This document shows, piece after piece, positions 10,139-22,341 of a DNA stretch of 64,000 nucleotides. This DNA comes from Elymus sibiricus (taxonomy: Eukaryota; Streptophyta; Magnoliopsida; Poales; Poaceae). The notes beneath the pieces were generated by a model, which made no database searches, was not told the DNA's origin, and saw only the letters and a list, made by a program, of their open reading frames with translations. Position numbers and translations under genes: made by a program. Within the stretch, counting starts at the first letter, position 1. Each line of letters opens with the position of its first letter. The DNA is taken from assembly GCA_039707655.1 (NCBI GenBank), contig CM077676.1:452575379-452639378 (forward strand). The letters run 5' to 3'.

Positions 10139-12441
10139 GCGAGAGGGACCTAATCTCTTCCTCTCTATGTCTTTAATCCAATAAAATTGCAAGAAACTGC
10201 CTACACTATGTATTGGCCTTTACTTTGTGTTCATGATTTGTTCTCTTATGACATGCCAATGCATAGGAAGCGGGTTAGACTATGTTGTTACATGATTTAT
10301 GTTAGTTTGATATTCCATGGGATCCTGGTGGAATGATTAAGTGAGCACTTTATGCATAGCTTAATGACTTTAAAGAAAGCACTGCCTGGGAGACAACCCA
10401 GAAGTTTTAGAGAGTCATTTTCTTATTTTGTGTGCCTTTAAAAAATTTAAAAACAAAAAAATAAAGCGGGAAATTTAAAACTTTTTCAAAAAGAGAAGTG
10501 ATTGGAAAGGGATGCATTGAAGCGTAAATTCTTCAACAAATATCAGTTTGTCTCGGTTGGACCTAAGTTTTTATTTGTTCACATAATATGCGTAAATTCT
10601 TGGAGCGTCATTTTTCCTTTCCTTTTTTTTTTGAATAAACACACACCAGGCTGGTTTGGGATGATTCTTCATGGTCCTTGGTTGTTAAATTTATAGAATG
10701 CTCTATGCAGTTCACTTATATCTTTTGATTTTGGCTTTATAGAATGCTTTGTGTGCTTCACTTATATCTTTTGAAGTTTGGATACTTGTTTATCTATGCT
10801 TAGAGTGTTGTTATTTGTAGAATGATCTTTTGCTTCACTTATACTTGTTAGAGCATGGATGTGGCTTTTGTAGAAAGGATTAGAACTCTCTTGCTTCACT
10901 TATACTTGTTAGAGCATGGATGTGGCTTTTGTAGAAAGGATTAGAACTCTCTTGCTTCACTTATATTTTTTTAGAGAGTTGAATAGTAATTGGTTGTTGG
11001 CATGGTTTAATATGTTGGTATTAAAAGTGATAGGTATGTATAGCTGGTATAATCAAAAATTTGCATGAACGATCTCTAGAAGTTATAAACTTGAGAATTG
11101 AATTCCTTGCAATTGTTTTGAGATAATTTAGGGGTAATAGATGAATTTGTCAGTAAAAGTACTTGAGTAAAGTAGTGAAGAGATGTTGTGTAAATCATGT
11201 GGGAAGTAATGCATTTTCTTTCATTAATTTACATAAAAGTGTGGCCGCTAGTTCTGCAGTGAGGTCTAAGTTGAAGGGCATTGTAAGTAAACCGCTTGCA
11301 TATAATGGGTCGGGATTGCACAACGGGCTTCGGCTTCGCCAAACACATCCCCTAGGAGTTGCATTGGTTAATTTCATGATTTTCCCAAAGTAGACCATGA
11401 TATGCTTATAATAAGTGCTTGAGTTCTTTTTGACTAATGCGAGCTTGCGATTCTTTTTGCACTTCCACCTATCCATATTTGCTAGCCTCTCCGGTATCGT
11501 GCATTGCCCACTCTCACCTCGAGACTCGGCGCATCTTTCGCCGATACATCCAAACCCTATGGGAGAACTTCCTCTTGTTCACCCACACATAAATCACATA
11601 TCCTTCCTCAAAACAGCCACCATACCTACCTATCATGACATTTCCATAGCCATCCCAAGATATATTGCCATGCAACTCCCATCATCATCATCACATGACT
11701 AGAGATATTTATTGTCATCATGCTTTAGATGTTTTCTAGTTCATGTTTATCATTGAGTTATGCCCCTACCTGGTGAGGATATATAAAAAAAAGAAAAAAA
11801 GGAGCCATGGAGGCCACCAAAAAGGGAAAAATGAGAGAAAAGAGAGAGAGGGCATCACTACTATCCTTTTGTATATATAATAAGTGCTTCAAAGTAGCAC
11901 CTTGCATTCATAGCGAGTCTTCATGTATTTCATATTTACTAGTGGGTCTTTCATATAGTTGCATGCACACCCCGCTAGTCCAATAGAGGACTTTCATACA
12001 TTCATAGCTCATGTACATCCGTTGCATGGCAATCCCTACTCCTTGCATTAATATCGATTATAAGGCCTCTCCATTGCCTAATGATCAGTTGCGTTGATGC
12101 AAGATTTTCTTCCACTTTTTTGACTTCTCATAAACCTCCATCATTATTCTCTCTTCTTCATTTAAGTGCGAGGATCAAAAAGCTCTCGCTCAAGTATTGC
12201 ATAAGTCATTTGATTGACTGAAATATGAGGTTATGTTATTGATTCACTTGATCGAAAATCTGGCTGGCTTTTATGATAAAATTGTCTCCGGATACGATGA
12301 ACACTTAGCATTCTATGCCTTCATGATACACTTGTCATTCTTTCTAAACCTTATGGCATTGGTACCATTGATTGAAGGCATCGATTCATGAAAAGCGAGG
12401 GTGATTTTATTTGCATATTTTGATGTTACTTGCTTGTTATC
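10139..12441 (+). mobile_element. Internal, non-coding part of element D (Gypsy, plus strand)
   Basis: This stretch contains the phrase 'cactgcctgggagacaaccc', typical of the region between pol and the 3' LTR in Athila-like Triticeae elements. Sequence on the far side of the retroposon insertion (from 26550) continues it to a polypurine tract and LTR start. I see no gag or pol domain here; the coding part would be left of element B, outside the window. Local repeats ('gcttcacttata...') occur at 10700-10980. Confidence 0.65.
10831..10952. repeat. 61-bp tandem duplication
   Basis: Two essentially identical 61-bp units start at 10831 and 10892 with 'tgcttcacttatacttgtta', and a third, diverged start follows at 10953. 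More diverged copies precede them from about 10700. They lie in the non-coding 3' part of element D. Confidence 0.85.
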
Positions 12442-12672
12442 TTTTTTTGTGAAAATAATCAGATCTATTATCAAAGTTCACCAGAAGTACAAAGTATCTC
12501 AAACGTAATAAAAATTACATCGAGATTCCGAGACCACCGAACGATCACTACTGCCGCCAAAACGAGCCACCGACATGCCGCTGTCACCGCTCCCCTACCG
12601 GAGCCGGCTTGACCTTGTTGATGACAGCCGGGAAGTCTTCATGCATGTGCCCCTAAGGACCAGCGCCCTGGA
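12442..12672 (-). mobile_element. LINE-derived retroposon, 3' (poly-A) half
   Basis: A poly-T start (12442-12448) on the plus strand marks the poly-A tail of a minus-strand non-LTR element. The 9-bp TSD CTTGTTATC lies at 12433-12441 and again at 26550-26558. Element C splits the retroposon; its other half is 26125-26549. The wording near the tail ('accagaagtac...') resembles the 3' end of the LINE at 37196, so both probably belong to related LINE groups. Confidence 0.8.
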
Positions 12673-15600
12673 TGTAACATCCCCATGTAATAGCTACAGT
12701 GATCACCCTTTTGATAATGCCAAGTCACCATGATTAATAGTGATTAATCATCCTTTGGATCATATCTCATTTCAAATTCCAATTCAAATTGAAATTCAAA
12801 TATAAAGTGAAAATAAAAGTTGTTCAAATTTGAAAACTAAAATGTTCATAATATTGCAAATAATCCAGTAACAATTCTAAAAATATAATCAACATTAATT
12901 GGATTAGTTAAAAGATGCTAACATCATCAAAACAGCACCAAACAGCAATATTTAATGCCTTTTTATTTAGTTAAAATTCAAATGAAAACATTTGCTCACC
13001 AAACCTTTTTCTAGCAGTGTCAAATATTGCATATTAATTATTGGCCCAAGTCACATATTTTACTAAACTCAGGTGGTGCCTAAACTATTTGCAAAACGGA
13101 AACAAAAATAGAAAAACAGAAAAAGAAAAGAAAGAAAAGAAAAAGGCCCACCGCGCCTGGGCATAAGTCAACCGCATGCCCAGCCCGCACCCCACCTCTC
13201 CTTCCTACTGCTCCTCGTCCGGTCGCTCGCGCGCCCGAGCGCGCCCGTCGCAGGCAAGCCGTCCCCGCCACGCCTGCTCCCCGCGTCGCTACAGGAGGGC
13301 GGAGGGGTTAAGACCGCCCCCCTGGAAACCCTAGCCGACCCCCTGATCTTTTCCCCCTCTTCGCCCTCTCTCTCTCTCGAGCTCGCCCGAGAGCCTCTCT
13401 CATCGCCGCCGTCGATCCAGCGGCCACCGCGCCCATCTCGCCTCGCCGCCGTGCCAGCACGCTCCGCTTGCCTCCGCTACGCTGCCTGGACCCAGCCGTT
13501 GGAGACGGGAGCTATCACAACAAGCGTGACGACCTCTTCTTCCTCCTACGGCCGTCTTCGTCTCCGTCGCCGATTCGCCGCCGACGAGCTTCCCGAGCTC
13601 CCTTACGCACACCTGCAGGCTCACGGTGAGCTTGCGCGCATTTCCCCTCTCTCCCCTGCCTCTAGTCATCGCCGTAGCCGTCACATTCGACCTGGCCGAA
13701 CGCTCCGCCGCCCGCACTCGTCGCCGGCGAGCTTCCGGCTACCATTTGGTCTTGCGCGTGTGCCCAACCGCTTCGCCGCAACGCTTAGGCCTCGCCTACC
13801 CCTTTAGTTTCTTCGCGCGCGCGCTGCAACGCCGAGACCGTGCACCGCCCGAGAAGCCGCCGCCCGCCGTCATCGCCGTCGCCGATTCCGGCCACCGTTA
13901 CCCGCGAGACTACCGCCATCGGACGTGGCTCGAGGAGCACGTTCCAGAGAGCCCAACCCCGCCTCGAATGATGCACCACAGCGGATTTCCGACGTCACCG
14001 GAGTTCGACCGCCGCGGACGAGCTCGCCGGCGCGTCTCCGGGCGGCGTCCGACGTGGCTACGGTCTGGCCCGCCACTGTGTCGCTGACGGGTGGGGCCAC
14101 GGGCCCAGTTGACTGAGTCAACTCGGCTGACTGGGCACCAGTGTCACTGACACGCGGGTCCCACCCCGTTTAAAACTATTTTAAAATAAATAAAAACGTT
14201 AATTGACCTGTTAGTTAATTAGTTAATCTAATCTGTCACTGACTAATGGGGCCCACAGGCTAATTAATCATTTTTAGTTAATTTAACTCACTGGATTAGC
14301 CACTGTGGATGACTGGTGGGACCCACTGGTCAGATTGACCAGTCCCCCGACTCAGTTGACTGTTGACGTCGTTCTGACGTCATGCTGACTTCACCCGGCA
14401 CTGTTTCGGATAATTCCATTTAAATAATTCCAGAAATTCTAGAAAATATTTAAAACTTTGAAAAATCATATAAAATAAACCGTAACTCGGATGAAAATAA
14501 TTTATATATGAAAAATGATCAGAAAAATATGTAGAATCCGAATATCACACCCACATACCTGCCACACCCCTCTAACATACCGAACATGGGAATTTTTGCC
14601 TATATTCGATAAATGAATAGTGCATAACTTCCTAAATTATCTAATACAGTTAGTTAGGCATTATATCACCTCTGCATATCATTTAGGCATGTCATGCATC
14701 ACTGTTGCATTATTGCCATGTATTTATTGTTTCTTCCCCCCTTCTTCTCTCCCGATAGCCCCCGAGACTGCCGACGACGCTGTAGTGTACGACGACGTCG
14801 CCGACGACCAGACCCCTTCAGCTGAGCTTCCAGGCAAGCAAAACCCCCTTGATCATAAGATATCGCCCATTCCTTCTCCCTTATGCTTGCATTAGAATTG
14901 CCCCTGCTACTATTCCAAATAGCTCCTATTCTGATGCATAGCCTGATTTTGTCGTCTGTTGTTTATACCTACCTGTTATCACACAATGCTTAGCTAGCTT
15001 TGCTATTGATTCATCGGTAGCCCATCACCCTTGTCCGTCTGCCATGCTTGTTATCCGGCCGTGATCACTCTGGGTGATGATCACGGAAATGTTTACATTA
15101 ATGTCATACTTTAAATTGCTAAAGTCGGCTGGCCCCAAGGGTGCCCGCGAGAGAATACTACCAAAGACGGGTTAGCTCCAAGAGCACCCGCGCGACATGT
15201 CTTACCAAGTCGGAGCGACAGGAACCCTGTTCGTCTCTGCGAGTTACTAAACGTGCTTAACGGATTTGGGTATTTGATGTGAGTTGGCTACGTGCCTATA
15301 CGCACTACCACCAGGTGGGATAATGGTTTAATGTGGCCCTCTACATCGTAGTATCAGCCGAAAGCTCTTCAGAAATCATAGTTCAGAGATGCGGCCTGAT
15401 TGTTGGGGTGGGCTGGTTACGTCACTGGTGTATACAGTGTCGCGCATGGGCCCCGACCAGCGACACAACGTGCGGGAGTGCCAAGGGCGATGGCCCAAGA
15501 CCTCTTCGCACTTAGGATTTAGACCGGCGTGTTGACCTCTCAGCTGAGCCTAGGTAGGACTGCGTCGTGTTGATCACCCGAGGCCGGGCATTACCCAGCA

Positions 15601-16462
15601 AGTGTGTCCGGCCAGAGGTGATCGAGCGTGTTTGGTAACAGTAGTGCACCCCTGCAGGGAAGTGATCTATTCGAATAGCCGTGTCCACGGTAACAGGACG
15701 CTCAGAGTTGTATCTTGATCTGCTACAACTACAAATGGATATTGTCACCATATTAAACTGCTATTACTGCTCTCAGGATCACTTTCTCGCAGGTTAGTCG
15801 AGGAAGGATCTCAGGGTATTCCTACAATATGATTGATTATATATTATCTTGCTCTACTCTCTTCTATTGCTGCAAGAAATGCTTCAAGATGCTAGTCTTC
15901 GATAGGCTAGGCCTCTCCCCCCTTTGTTCTGGCATTTCTGCAGTTTAGCCCAAAGATATAGCCCCATTCCTTTGATACCGATGCATAATTAGTATAGTTC
16001 TGATGTCAGTCTTGCGAGTACTTTGGATGAGTACTCACGGCTGCTTTGCTATCTTTTTCCCCATACCCACTTGACGCAATCAGACGATGGAGCCCAGGAG
16101 CCAGACGCCACCGCAGGAGACTACTACCAGGAGAGTCTCGGAGGCACGTACTACTGGGTTGAGCCAGCCGACCAGGAGTAGATTCGGAGGCTCCCAGGCA
16201 GGAGGCCTGCGCCTTTTCGATCAGATGTCGTTGTTTGTGCTAGCCTTCTTAAGGCAAACTTGACTAACTATGTCTGTACTCAGATATTATTTGTGTGTAT
16301 GACTTATGTATTCGGGTCCTTGTGACCACTGGTTTGTAATATGAAGATTTATGTTTAAATTTGAGTTTAGAGTTGTGTTGTGATATCTTCCCGTGCGTCT
16401 CTCATCTCGAGCGTGCACGTTTGCGTGTATGATTAGTGCACGGTCGAGCAGAGGGCGTCACA
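12673..16462 (+). repeat. 5' LTR of element C
   Basis: This 3790-bp LTR has an A/T-rich first 400 bp, then a GC-rich CT-repeat leader (about 13280-14100) that looks like a 5' UTR with a splice donor 'ctcacg|gtgagc' near 13624, then lower-GC sequence with possible small exons (see 14761-16183). Compared with the 3' LTR it has an extra roughly 33 bp near 13986, bounded by a short 'gcgga' repeat. It lacks an insertion of about 23 bp that the 3' LTR has near 24268. Confidence 0.92.
14761..16183 (+). CDS. Putative two-exon small acidic protein encoded inside the LTR
   Basis: Exon a (about 14759-14833) encodes 'PETADDAVVYDDVADDQ' and ends 'AELP' plus one base, at a GC-type donor 'ccag|gcaagc'. It follows an acceptor-like 'tcccgatag'. 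Exon b (16084-16183) starts after 'aatcag', completes the split Asp codon and runs 'DGAQEPDATAGDYYQESLG' to '...EPADQE' and a TAG. The phases match. The equivalent segments in the independent LTR G (minus strand, about 63960-63860 and 62330-62210) keep the donor, acceptor position, acidic composition and final 'DQE stop', with one apparent 1-base loss. The copy in the 3' LTR of C has a TAA within exon b. An upstream start exon is not identified, and the function is unknown. Splicing is inferred, not shown. Confidence 0.4.
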
Positions 16463-16465
16463 AGT

Positions 16466-16478
16466 TGGTATCAGAGCC
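16466..16478 (+). promoter_or_regulatory. Primer-binding site, initiator tRNA-Met type (element C)
   Basis: TGGTATCAGAGCC starts three bases after the 5' LTR. This is the standard primer site complementary to the 3' end of plant initiator tRNA-Met. Confidence 0.95.
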
Positions 16479-16862
16479 GACTGCCTATAGGAAGCCCCCT
16501 TCCGATTCCTTGGTCGAAGTTGAGTCTAGCCTTTGAGAAACTATATTTTACTAACATGGCTGTGTGGCTTACGGGCCCACGTCGCCAAATGGGTGGTATT
16601 AGGATCTTTTATTCCTCTTCCTTGCTCTGGGACTCTAAAAATCTCTTGCTTTCGGGTTAAATGATTTTGCTAACTCCGACATTAGGTTCACGTGATCACA
16701 TCCACCCGGAGAGCTGGATTATCGGCACTTATTCCTTCCCATTGATCTGATTAGTCTGATACTCACATTTTCTTTTCCATTGGTCTGTTTAACCTTTCTC
16801 TTCAAGTTATTATATGCTTCTCACACTGTCATGTGACAATCTTGAAATTTCCTCTGTTTCAG

Positions 16863-17624
16863 ATGGATCGCTTGTTTCCGCCGCGCCCTGCGACGCAGCT
16901 TGTGCTTCGCACTTGGGCTCGTGATGCGCCTAGTTTTCCAGCTGTCCTGATCGCCATCCTGACCAGACTGGGCTACCGCTGGTACCCCGAGTACATGGTT
17001 TATGAGGACTACCGCGAGTTCAACCAGGAGCAGTACCATGCTGATGTTTGTATCTTTGATCAGCGAGACAACTCCGACACTGAGTTGCACCTTTTTCACG
17101 GTATCGGCGTGAGGATTGGTGTGGCAGTCCATGATGCTGCCTACTCTACTGTCGCAGGTCTCCGTGGAGAGCATACTCGCTTGGATGACTCCGAGTTCCG
17201 ATATATCCCGTATGCCCCTATTGGAGATGCTACAGGATACTACACAGCTGTCTGTGCCCCTTACGAGCGACGTCGATATGACCCGCAAGTTTTGATTCAG
17301 TGCACTCAGGCTCTGGATCGCACTGCCCGGGCTCTCGCCGTCGAGTTGTTTGCCACTCAAGCACGTCTCTACGATGCTATGACACAGTTGCTACCAGCTG
17401 TTCATGCAGGGATACATCCAGAGTACATCCTTTACCCGCGCAGGACTCAGATGCCTTCAGGTATTGATTGGCCTGCTGTTGGAGGTCACACACCTGCACG
17501 TGGACCTCTGCTCCCAGTTCGAGACCAGGTTCTGCATCAGAGTGCACACGGAGAGCAGGACTTTTCTACCGTGGATACTCATCGTCTGCACTTGCAGTTA
17601 CCCCGTTTCAGTGGTTTTCCCTGA
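16863..17624 (+). CDS. Extra ORF upstream of gag in element C (unknown function)
   Basis: A 253-codon frame runs from an ATG at 16863 (an in-frame start at 16833 is also possible) to a TGA at 17622. The ATG at 16863 follows an excellent 3' splice site, 'cctctgtttcag|atgg', so it may begin an exon. The protein starts 'MDRLFPPRPATQLVLRTWAR' and has many aromatic residues, no signal peptide and no membrane segment. I recognise no domain. It lies between the primer site and gag in the sense orientation, where some plant Gypsy elements carry accessory ORFs. It is still fully open while gag and pol nearby have collected several stops and frameshifts. Confidence 0.65.
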   Translation: MDRLFPPRPATQLVLRTWARDAPSFPAVLIAILTRLGYRWYPEYMVYEDYREFNQEQYHADVCIFDQRDNSDTELHLFHGIGVRIGVAVHDAAYSTVAGLRGEHTRLDDSEFRYIPYAPIGDATGYYTAVCAPYERRRYDPQVLIQCTQALDRTARALAVELFATQARLYDAMTQLLPAVHAGIHPEYILYPRRTQMPSGIDWPAVGGHTPARGPLLPVRDQVLHQSAHGEQDFSTVDTHRLHLQLPRFSGFP

Positions 17625-17881
17625 CGTTGATGTAGCCTTTGCTATGTCTCGTTGTGTATTCCTTACCGCGTGCCTGCGCGCCGCCTAGTATGTCTAGCTG
17701 ATTAATTTCGCGAAGTTATGCTGTCCGTGTGTAACCGACTCTGTGTATGGATCTGTATGTCTTAATTGACTACTGTTATGTATCTATTGCACTACTTATT
17801 CATTGTCGTGTTAAATCATGTTTGTCTCTAAACACTTGCAGTTGTTTTTACTAAACTACCCCCTGTTAAATCTTTAGCAGG

Positions 17882-18975
17882 ATGGTTAGGCCAGATGCTC
17901 GTGGTCGTGGTCGTGGCCGTGTTCCCGAAAACCCACCACTGCCAGACTATATGGCAGCTATGATGCAGCAATTCGAGCTGAACCGTCAGTTCATGACTGG
18001 AATTATGGCTCAGTTTCTGAACCAGAACGCGTAGAATCAGCAACCTGCTGCGATAACTCTACAGGAGTTTGTGCGTCTCAATCCAACTACTTACCGCAAC
18101 TCTGAATAGCCACTGGATGCTGACGACTGGCTTCGCGACATCGCCCACGAGATGGAGTCTGCAAGTGTCGCCCCTGATAACCTTGTCACTTTCGCATCCT
18201 ACTTCTTGAAGGGCCCCGCTGCTCAATGGTGGGACACCCACAGGCGTTCACTACCTGCTGGGACAATCATTACTTGGGTCGAGTTTCAGACTGCCTTCCG
18301 TGCCCGTTACATTCCTCAGGGAATCATAGACCGGAAGAAGACAGAGTTTCGTAACCTCACTCAGGGCAATAAGACTGTAGAATCTTATCAGCGAGAGTTT
18401 CTTAACCTGTCCCGCTATGCTGAAGACGACATTCCAACTGATGCTCATAGACAGGAGAAGTTCCGTAATGGACTCCACCCAGACCTCAAGCTTGCACTTG
18501 CTGTTCATGACTTCCCCGACTTCGCCACCCTGGTGAACAAGACTATCCAAGTTGAGACTGCTCAGATGGAGCACAAGGAGTCACAGAAGCGCAATCATGA
18601 CGTTGGCTCATCTTCGAGCTCAAGACAAAGGCGTAAGATCTGGATTCCCAACAGCATGTATCGTCCAACTGCCCCTGCGCCAAGGTCCTCCTATGCTGCA
18701 CCCCGTCTGCCTCCTCCACCACCGAGGCAGCCGAGAACTCAAGCTGCTCCTCTTCGTCCTGAAGATGGTCTGTGTTTCAAGTGTCGCAAGCCAGGTCACC
18801 TTGCCAAGGACTACCGCCAGAATCAGAATCAGTTGGCACTTCCTCGCAATGGCCGTGGCAATGGTCATGGCAACAATCAGACCCGCAACTATAATACCGG
18901 GCCTTCTGCTTATGGACGTGGACACGCTTACAACATTGATATTGAAGAAGTCCAGGATCGACCTGCCACTGTGAT
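17882..18975 (+). pseudogene. gag of element C, with in-frame stops
   Basis: The start ATG at 17882 follows an acceptor-like 'tctttagcag'. The N-terminus is Arg/Gly-rich ('GRGRGRVPENPPLPDY'). The retrotransposon Gag core ('LKGPAAQWWDTHR', 'FRARYIPQ', 'YQREFLNLSRYAEDDI', 'FRNGLHPDLKLAL') follows, then a Pro-rich linker and a zinc knuckle near 18772. Two TAG stops (18032-18034 and 18107-18109) interrupt the frame; each is at a site where family members would have Gln, consistent with CAG to TAG changes. The knuckle reads C-x2-C-x4-H-x4-Y, its last Cys replaced by Tyr, so nucleic-acid binding would be impaired. Gag would form the particle. Confidence 0.85.
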
Positions 18976-21900
18976 GGGTACCCTTCTCGTTAACTCAGTA
19001 CCCGCTTCTGTTTTATTTGATTCAGGAGCATCGCATTCATTCATGTCAGAAGCATTTGCATTATGACATGACATTGCATTTGAAAACATGAACCTACAAA
19101 TGGTTGTCCGTACCCCTGGAGGCCACTGTCGTACCTCCATGATTGCACACAATGTCCCTATTGAATCGAAGGATTGGAATTCCTTGTTTCAACCATCATC
19201 CTGAAGTCTTCCACCATAGACCTCATTCTGGGAATGGATTGGTTGAAAGCTCACATTGCTTCAATCAATTGTGCCATCAAAGTCGTCCAACTCCTACACC
19301 CCTCCGACGAGATAGTGAACTACACCGCCCGAATTACCCGAAATGCCGAAGCTCAGATATATGCTCTGAATGCTTTGAACGCTTCACCTCTTGAGGGAAT
19401 TGAGAACATTCTAGTCGTTCATGATTTTCTGGACATCTTTCCAGAAGAACTTCCAGGAATACCCCCGGTTAGAGCCGTTGAGTTCATCATCGACTTGAAA
19501 CCGGGCACCACTCCCATTGCCAAGCGCCCATACAAGATGCCGCCGCATGAACTCCTTGAGCTTAAGGAGGAAATCGACAAGTCACTTAAAAAGGGTTTCA
19601 TCCGCCCCAGTTCCTCTGCTTGGGGAGCACCTTCTCTCTTTGTTAAGAAGAAGGATGGAACTAACCGTTTAGTCCAGGACTATCGGCCTATCAACCAAGC
19701 AACAATCCAGAACAAATACCCACTTCCCCGGATCAACGATCTTTATGATCAGCTTGCTGGATCCTCTGTGTTCTCTAAACTCGACTTAAGGTTGGGTTAT
19801 CATCAGATCCGAGTTCGTAAAGAGGATATTCCGAAGACCGCTTTCGTTACTCGTTATGGATCATACGAGTATACCGTCATGTCCTTCGGATTAACTAATG
19901 CTCCAGCGACCTTCTCTTGATTGATGAACTATATCTTCATGGACTACCTCGACAAATTTGTCGTGGTTTATTTGGATGACATCCTTATATTTTCCAAGAA
20001 TGAAGAAGAACACGCCGAACATCTTCGGCTTGTATTGGAGAAACTTCGAGAACACCAGCTATATGCCAAATACTCTAAGTGTGAATTCTGGTTATCTGAG
20101 GTGACCTATCTTGGTCATGTGATTTCCAAAGATGGCATTGCCGTTAACCCAGAACGAGTTCAGGCTATTCTTGACTTGACTCCCCCGAAGAATGTCAAGC
20201 AAGTCAGAAGTTTCCTCGGCCTTGATAGCTATTGCCGCTGTTTCGTCGAGAACTTCTCCAAGATTGCCAAGCCATCGACTGATCTACTTCACAAAGGCGT
20301 TAAGTTTGAGTGGACGGAAAAATGCCAAGAAAGTTTTCAAACGCTTAAAGATAAGTTGACATCTGCCCCAGTGCTAGCTCCCCCAGATACCCGCAAGGAC
20401 TTTGTGATATATTGCGACGCATCCCGTCAAGGATTAGGCTGTGTCCTAATGCAAGAGCGCAAGGTGATTGCCTATGGCTCTCGTAAGTTGCGTCCTCACG
20501 AAGATAAGTATCCAACACATGATCTTGAGCTAGCAGCTGTTATTTATGCTCTGAAGCTGTGGCTACATTACCTTCTCAGTAATCGTTGCGAGATATACAC
20601 GGACCACCAAAGTCTGAAGTATCTGTATACTCAACCAGATTTGAACCTCCGTCAACAAAGATGGCTGGAGACAATAGCCAACTATGACATGGATATTTCT
20701 TATACACCTGGCAAGGCTAATGTAATGGCCGATGCTTTGAGTCGCAAGTCTTATTGCAACAATCTCATGGTTCAGGAAGCACAACCCCTTCTTTATGAAG
20801 AAATTCGCAAGTTGAACCTTCACATTGTGCCTCAGGGTTATCTCAACACCCTGGTTGTTGAACCGGACCTCGAACACAACATCAAGACAAGGCAGAGATA
20901 TGACTCTGAAGTCGAGAAGATTAAGAAGTTCCTCTCCAAGGGAAATTCTTCATTCTACCATGTTGATGATGATGGTGCCTTGTTCTTCAAAGGCCGCCTA
21001 GTGGTCCCCAGAAAGCACAATCTGGACTCTCGTTCGGATGTCATGAAAGAAGCTCACGATACACCTCTTTCAATTCACCCTGGTAGCACCAAGATGTACC
21101 AAGACATCCGTCAAAGGTACTGGTGGCCTGTATGAAGCATGACATTGCTTGCTATGTGGCTGAGTGTGACGTTTGCCGTCGCATCAAAGCAGAACATCAA
21201 AAGCCTGCCGGACTTCTGCAACCACTTACTATTCCTGAATGGAAATGGGACAAAGTCGAAATGAATTTCATTACTGGATTTCCCAGATCACAGAAGGGTC
21301 ATGATGCTATTTTTGTCGTCATTGACCGATTCTCCAAGGTTGCTCACTTTCTGCCAGTCAAGGAGACAATCACTACTAGTCAGTTAGCAGACTTATATGT
21401 TTCCAGAATCATGTCACTCCACAGTGTTCCGTTGGAGATCAGTTCAGATCGTGGCAGCCTCTTTACCTCAAGGTTTTGGAACAGTTTTCAAGAAGCTATG
21501 GGAAATCATCTGTCCTTCAGCACCGCCTTTCACCCCCAGTCCCAGGGACAAGTTGAACGAGTCAATCAAGTGCTTGAGGATATGCTTCGAGCTTGTGTCA
21601 TCTCATTTGGTAAGAAATGGGAGGAATCTCTCCCATGAATTCTCTTACAACAATAACTATCAGGCTAGTTTGAAGATGGCACCATTCGAAGTTCTCTATG
21701 GACATAAGTGTCGAACCCCTCTGAATTGGTCAGAAACTGGGGAACGGTCACTCGTTGGACCGGACATTATTCAACAAGCTGAAGAACAAGTCTGCATTGT
21801 CCGTGATCATTTGAAAGCTGCTCAGTCTCGTCAGAAGAGCAATTATGACCGCAAACATCAGGTAATGGTCTATCAACCTGGCGAGCAAGCTTACCTTCGT

Positions 21901-22305
21901 GTCACTCCAATGAAAGGCACTCACCGATTTGGGATCAAGGGCAAGTTAGCTCCTCGCTATATTGGCCCGTTCCGTATCCTCGCCCGACGTGGAGAAGTAG
22001 CGTATCAATTGGAATTGCCGCCAAACCTTTCTCAAGTACATGATGTCTTCCATGTATCGCAACTACGACGCTGCTTCAAGGATCCTATCCGAGCAGTGGA
22101 TCATGAAATGCTTGAGCTGCAAGAGGATCTTTCTTATCAAGAGTATCCGATCCGCATTCTTGATCAAGCTGAACATCGAACCCATCAGAAGGCAATCAAG
22201 TTCCTTAAAGTACAGTGGTCGAATCATTCTGAGGATGAAGCCACTTGGGAACGCGAAGATCATCTTCGTGAAGAATACCCCACTCTCTTTCAGCCTACCT
22301 CTTAA
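18976..22305 (+). pseudogene. pol of element C: protease, RT, RNase H, integrase, chromodomain-like end
   Basis: The protease has 'LFDSGASHSF' (19012-19041). It is cut by a stop at 19064 and a frameshift near 19165. RT spans about 19460-20150 with 'DYRPINQ', '[14 protein letters not shown]' and an intact 'YLDD'; a TGA sits at 19918. RNase H ('[11 protein letters not shown]', 'IYTDHQS', 'ADALSRK') is open to 20750. Integrase has an H-H-C-C finger (around 21080-21185) broken by a frameshift at about 21130. Its first catalytic Asp appears changed to Asn ('EMNFITGFP', 21264), while the second Asp ('SDRG') and Glu ('VERVNQ') remain. A further frame break follows at about 21636. The C-terminus is chromodomain-like, which in this lineage is thought to guide insertion to particular chromatin. 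Confidence 0.9.
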
Positions 22306-22328
22306 TTCTCGGGACGAGAATTTCTTTT

Positions 22329-22341
22329 AGAGGAGGAGAAT
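22329..22341 (+). promoter_or_regulatory. Polypurine tract of element C
   Basis: A purine-rich 'agaggaggagaat' immediately precedes the 3' LTR and would prime plus-strand DNA synthesis. Confidence 0.85.

Noticed and set aside
13626..14087. 153-codon frame in the GC-rich part of the 5' LTR of C
   Set aside because: The matching frame in the 3' LTR ends earlier because of indels, and the region looks like a 5' UTR. Kept only as possible leader sequence.
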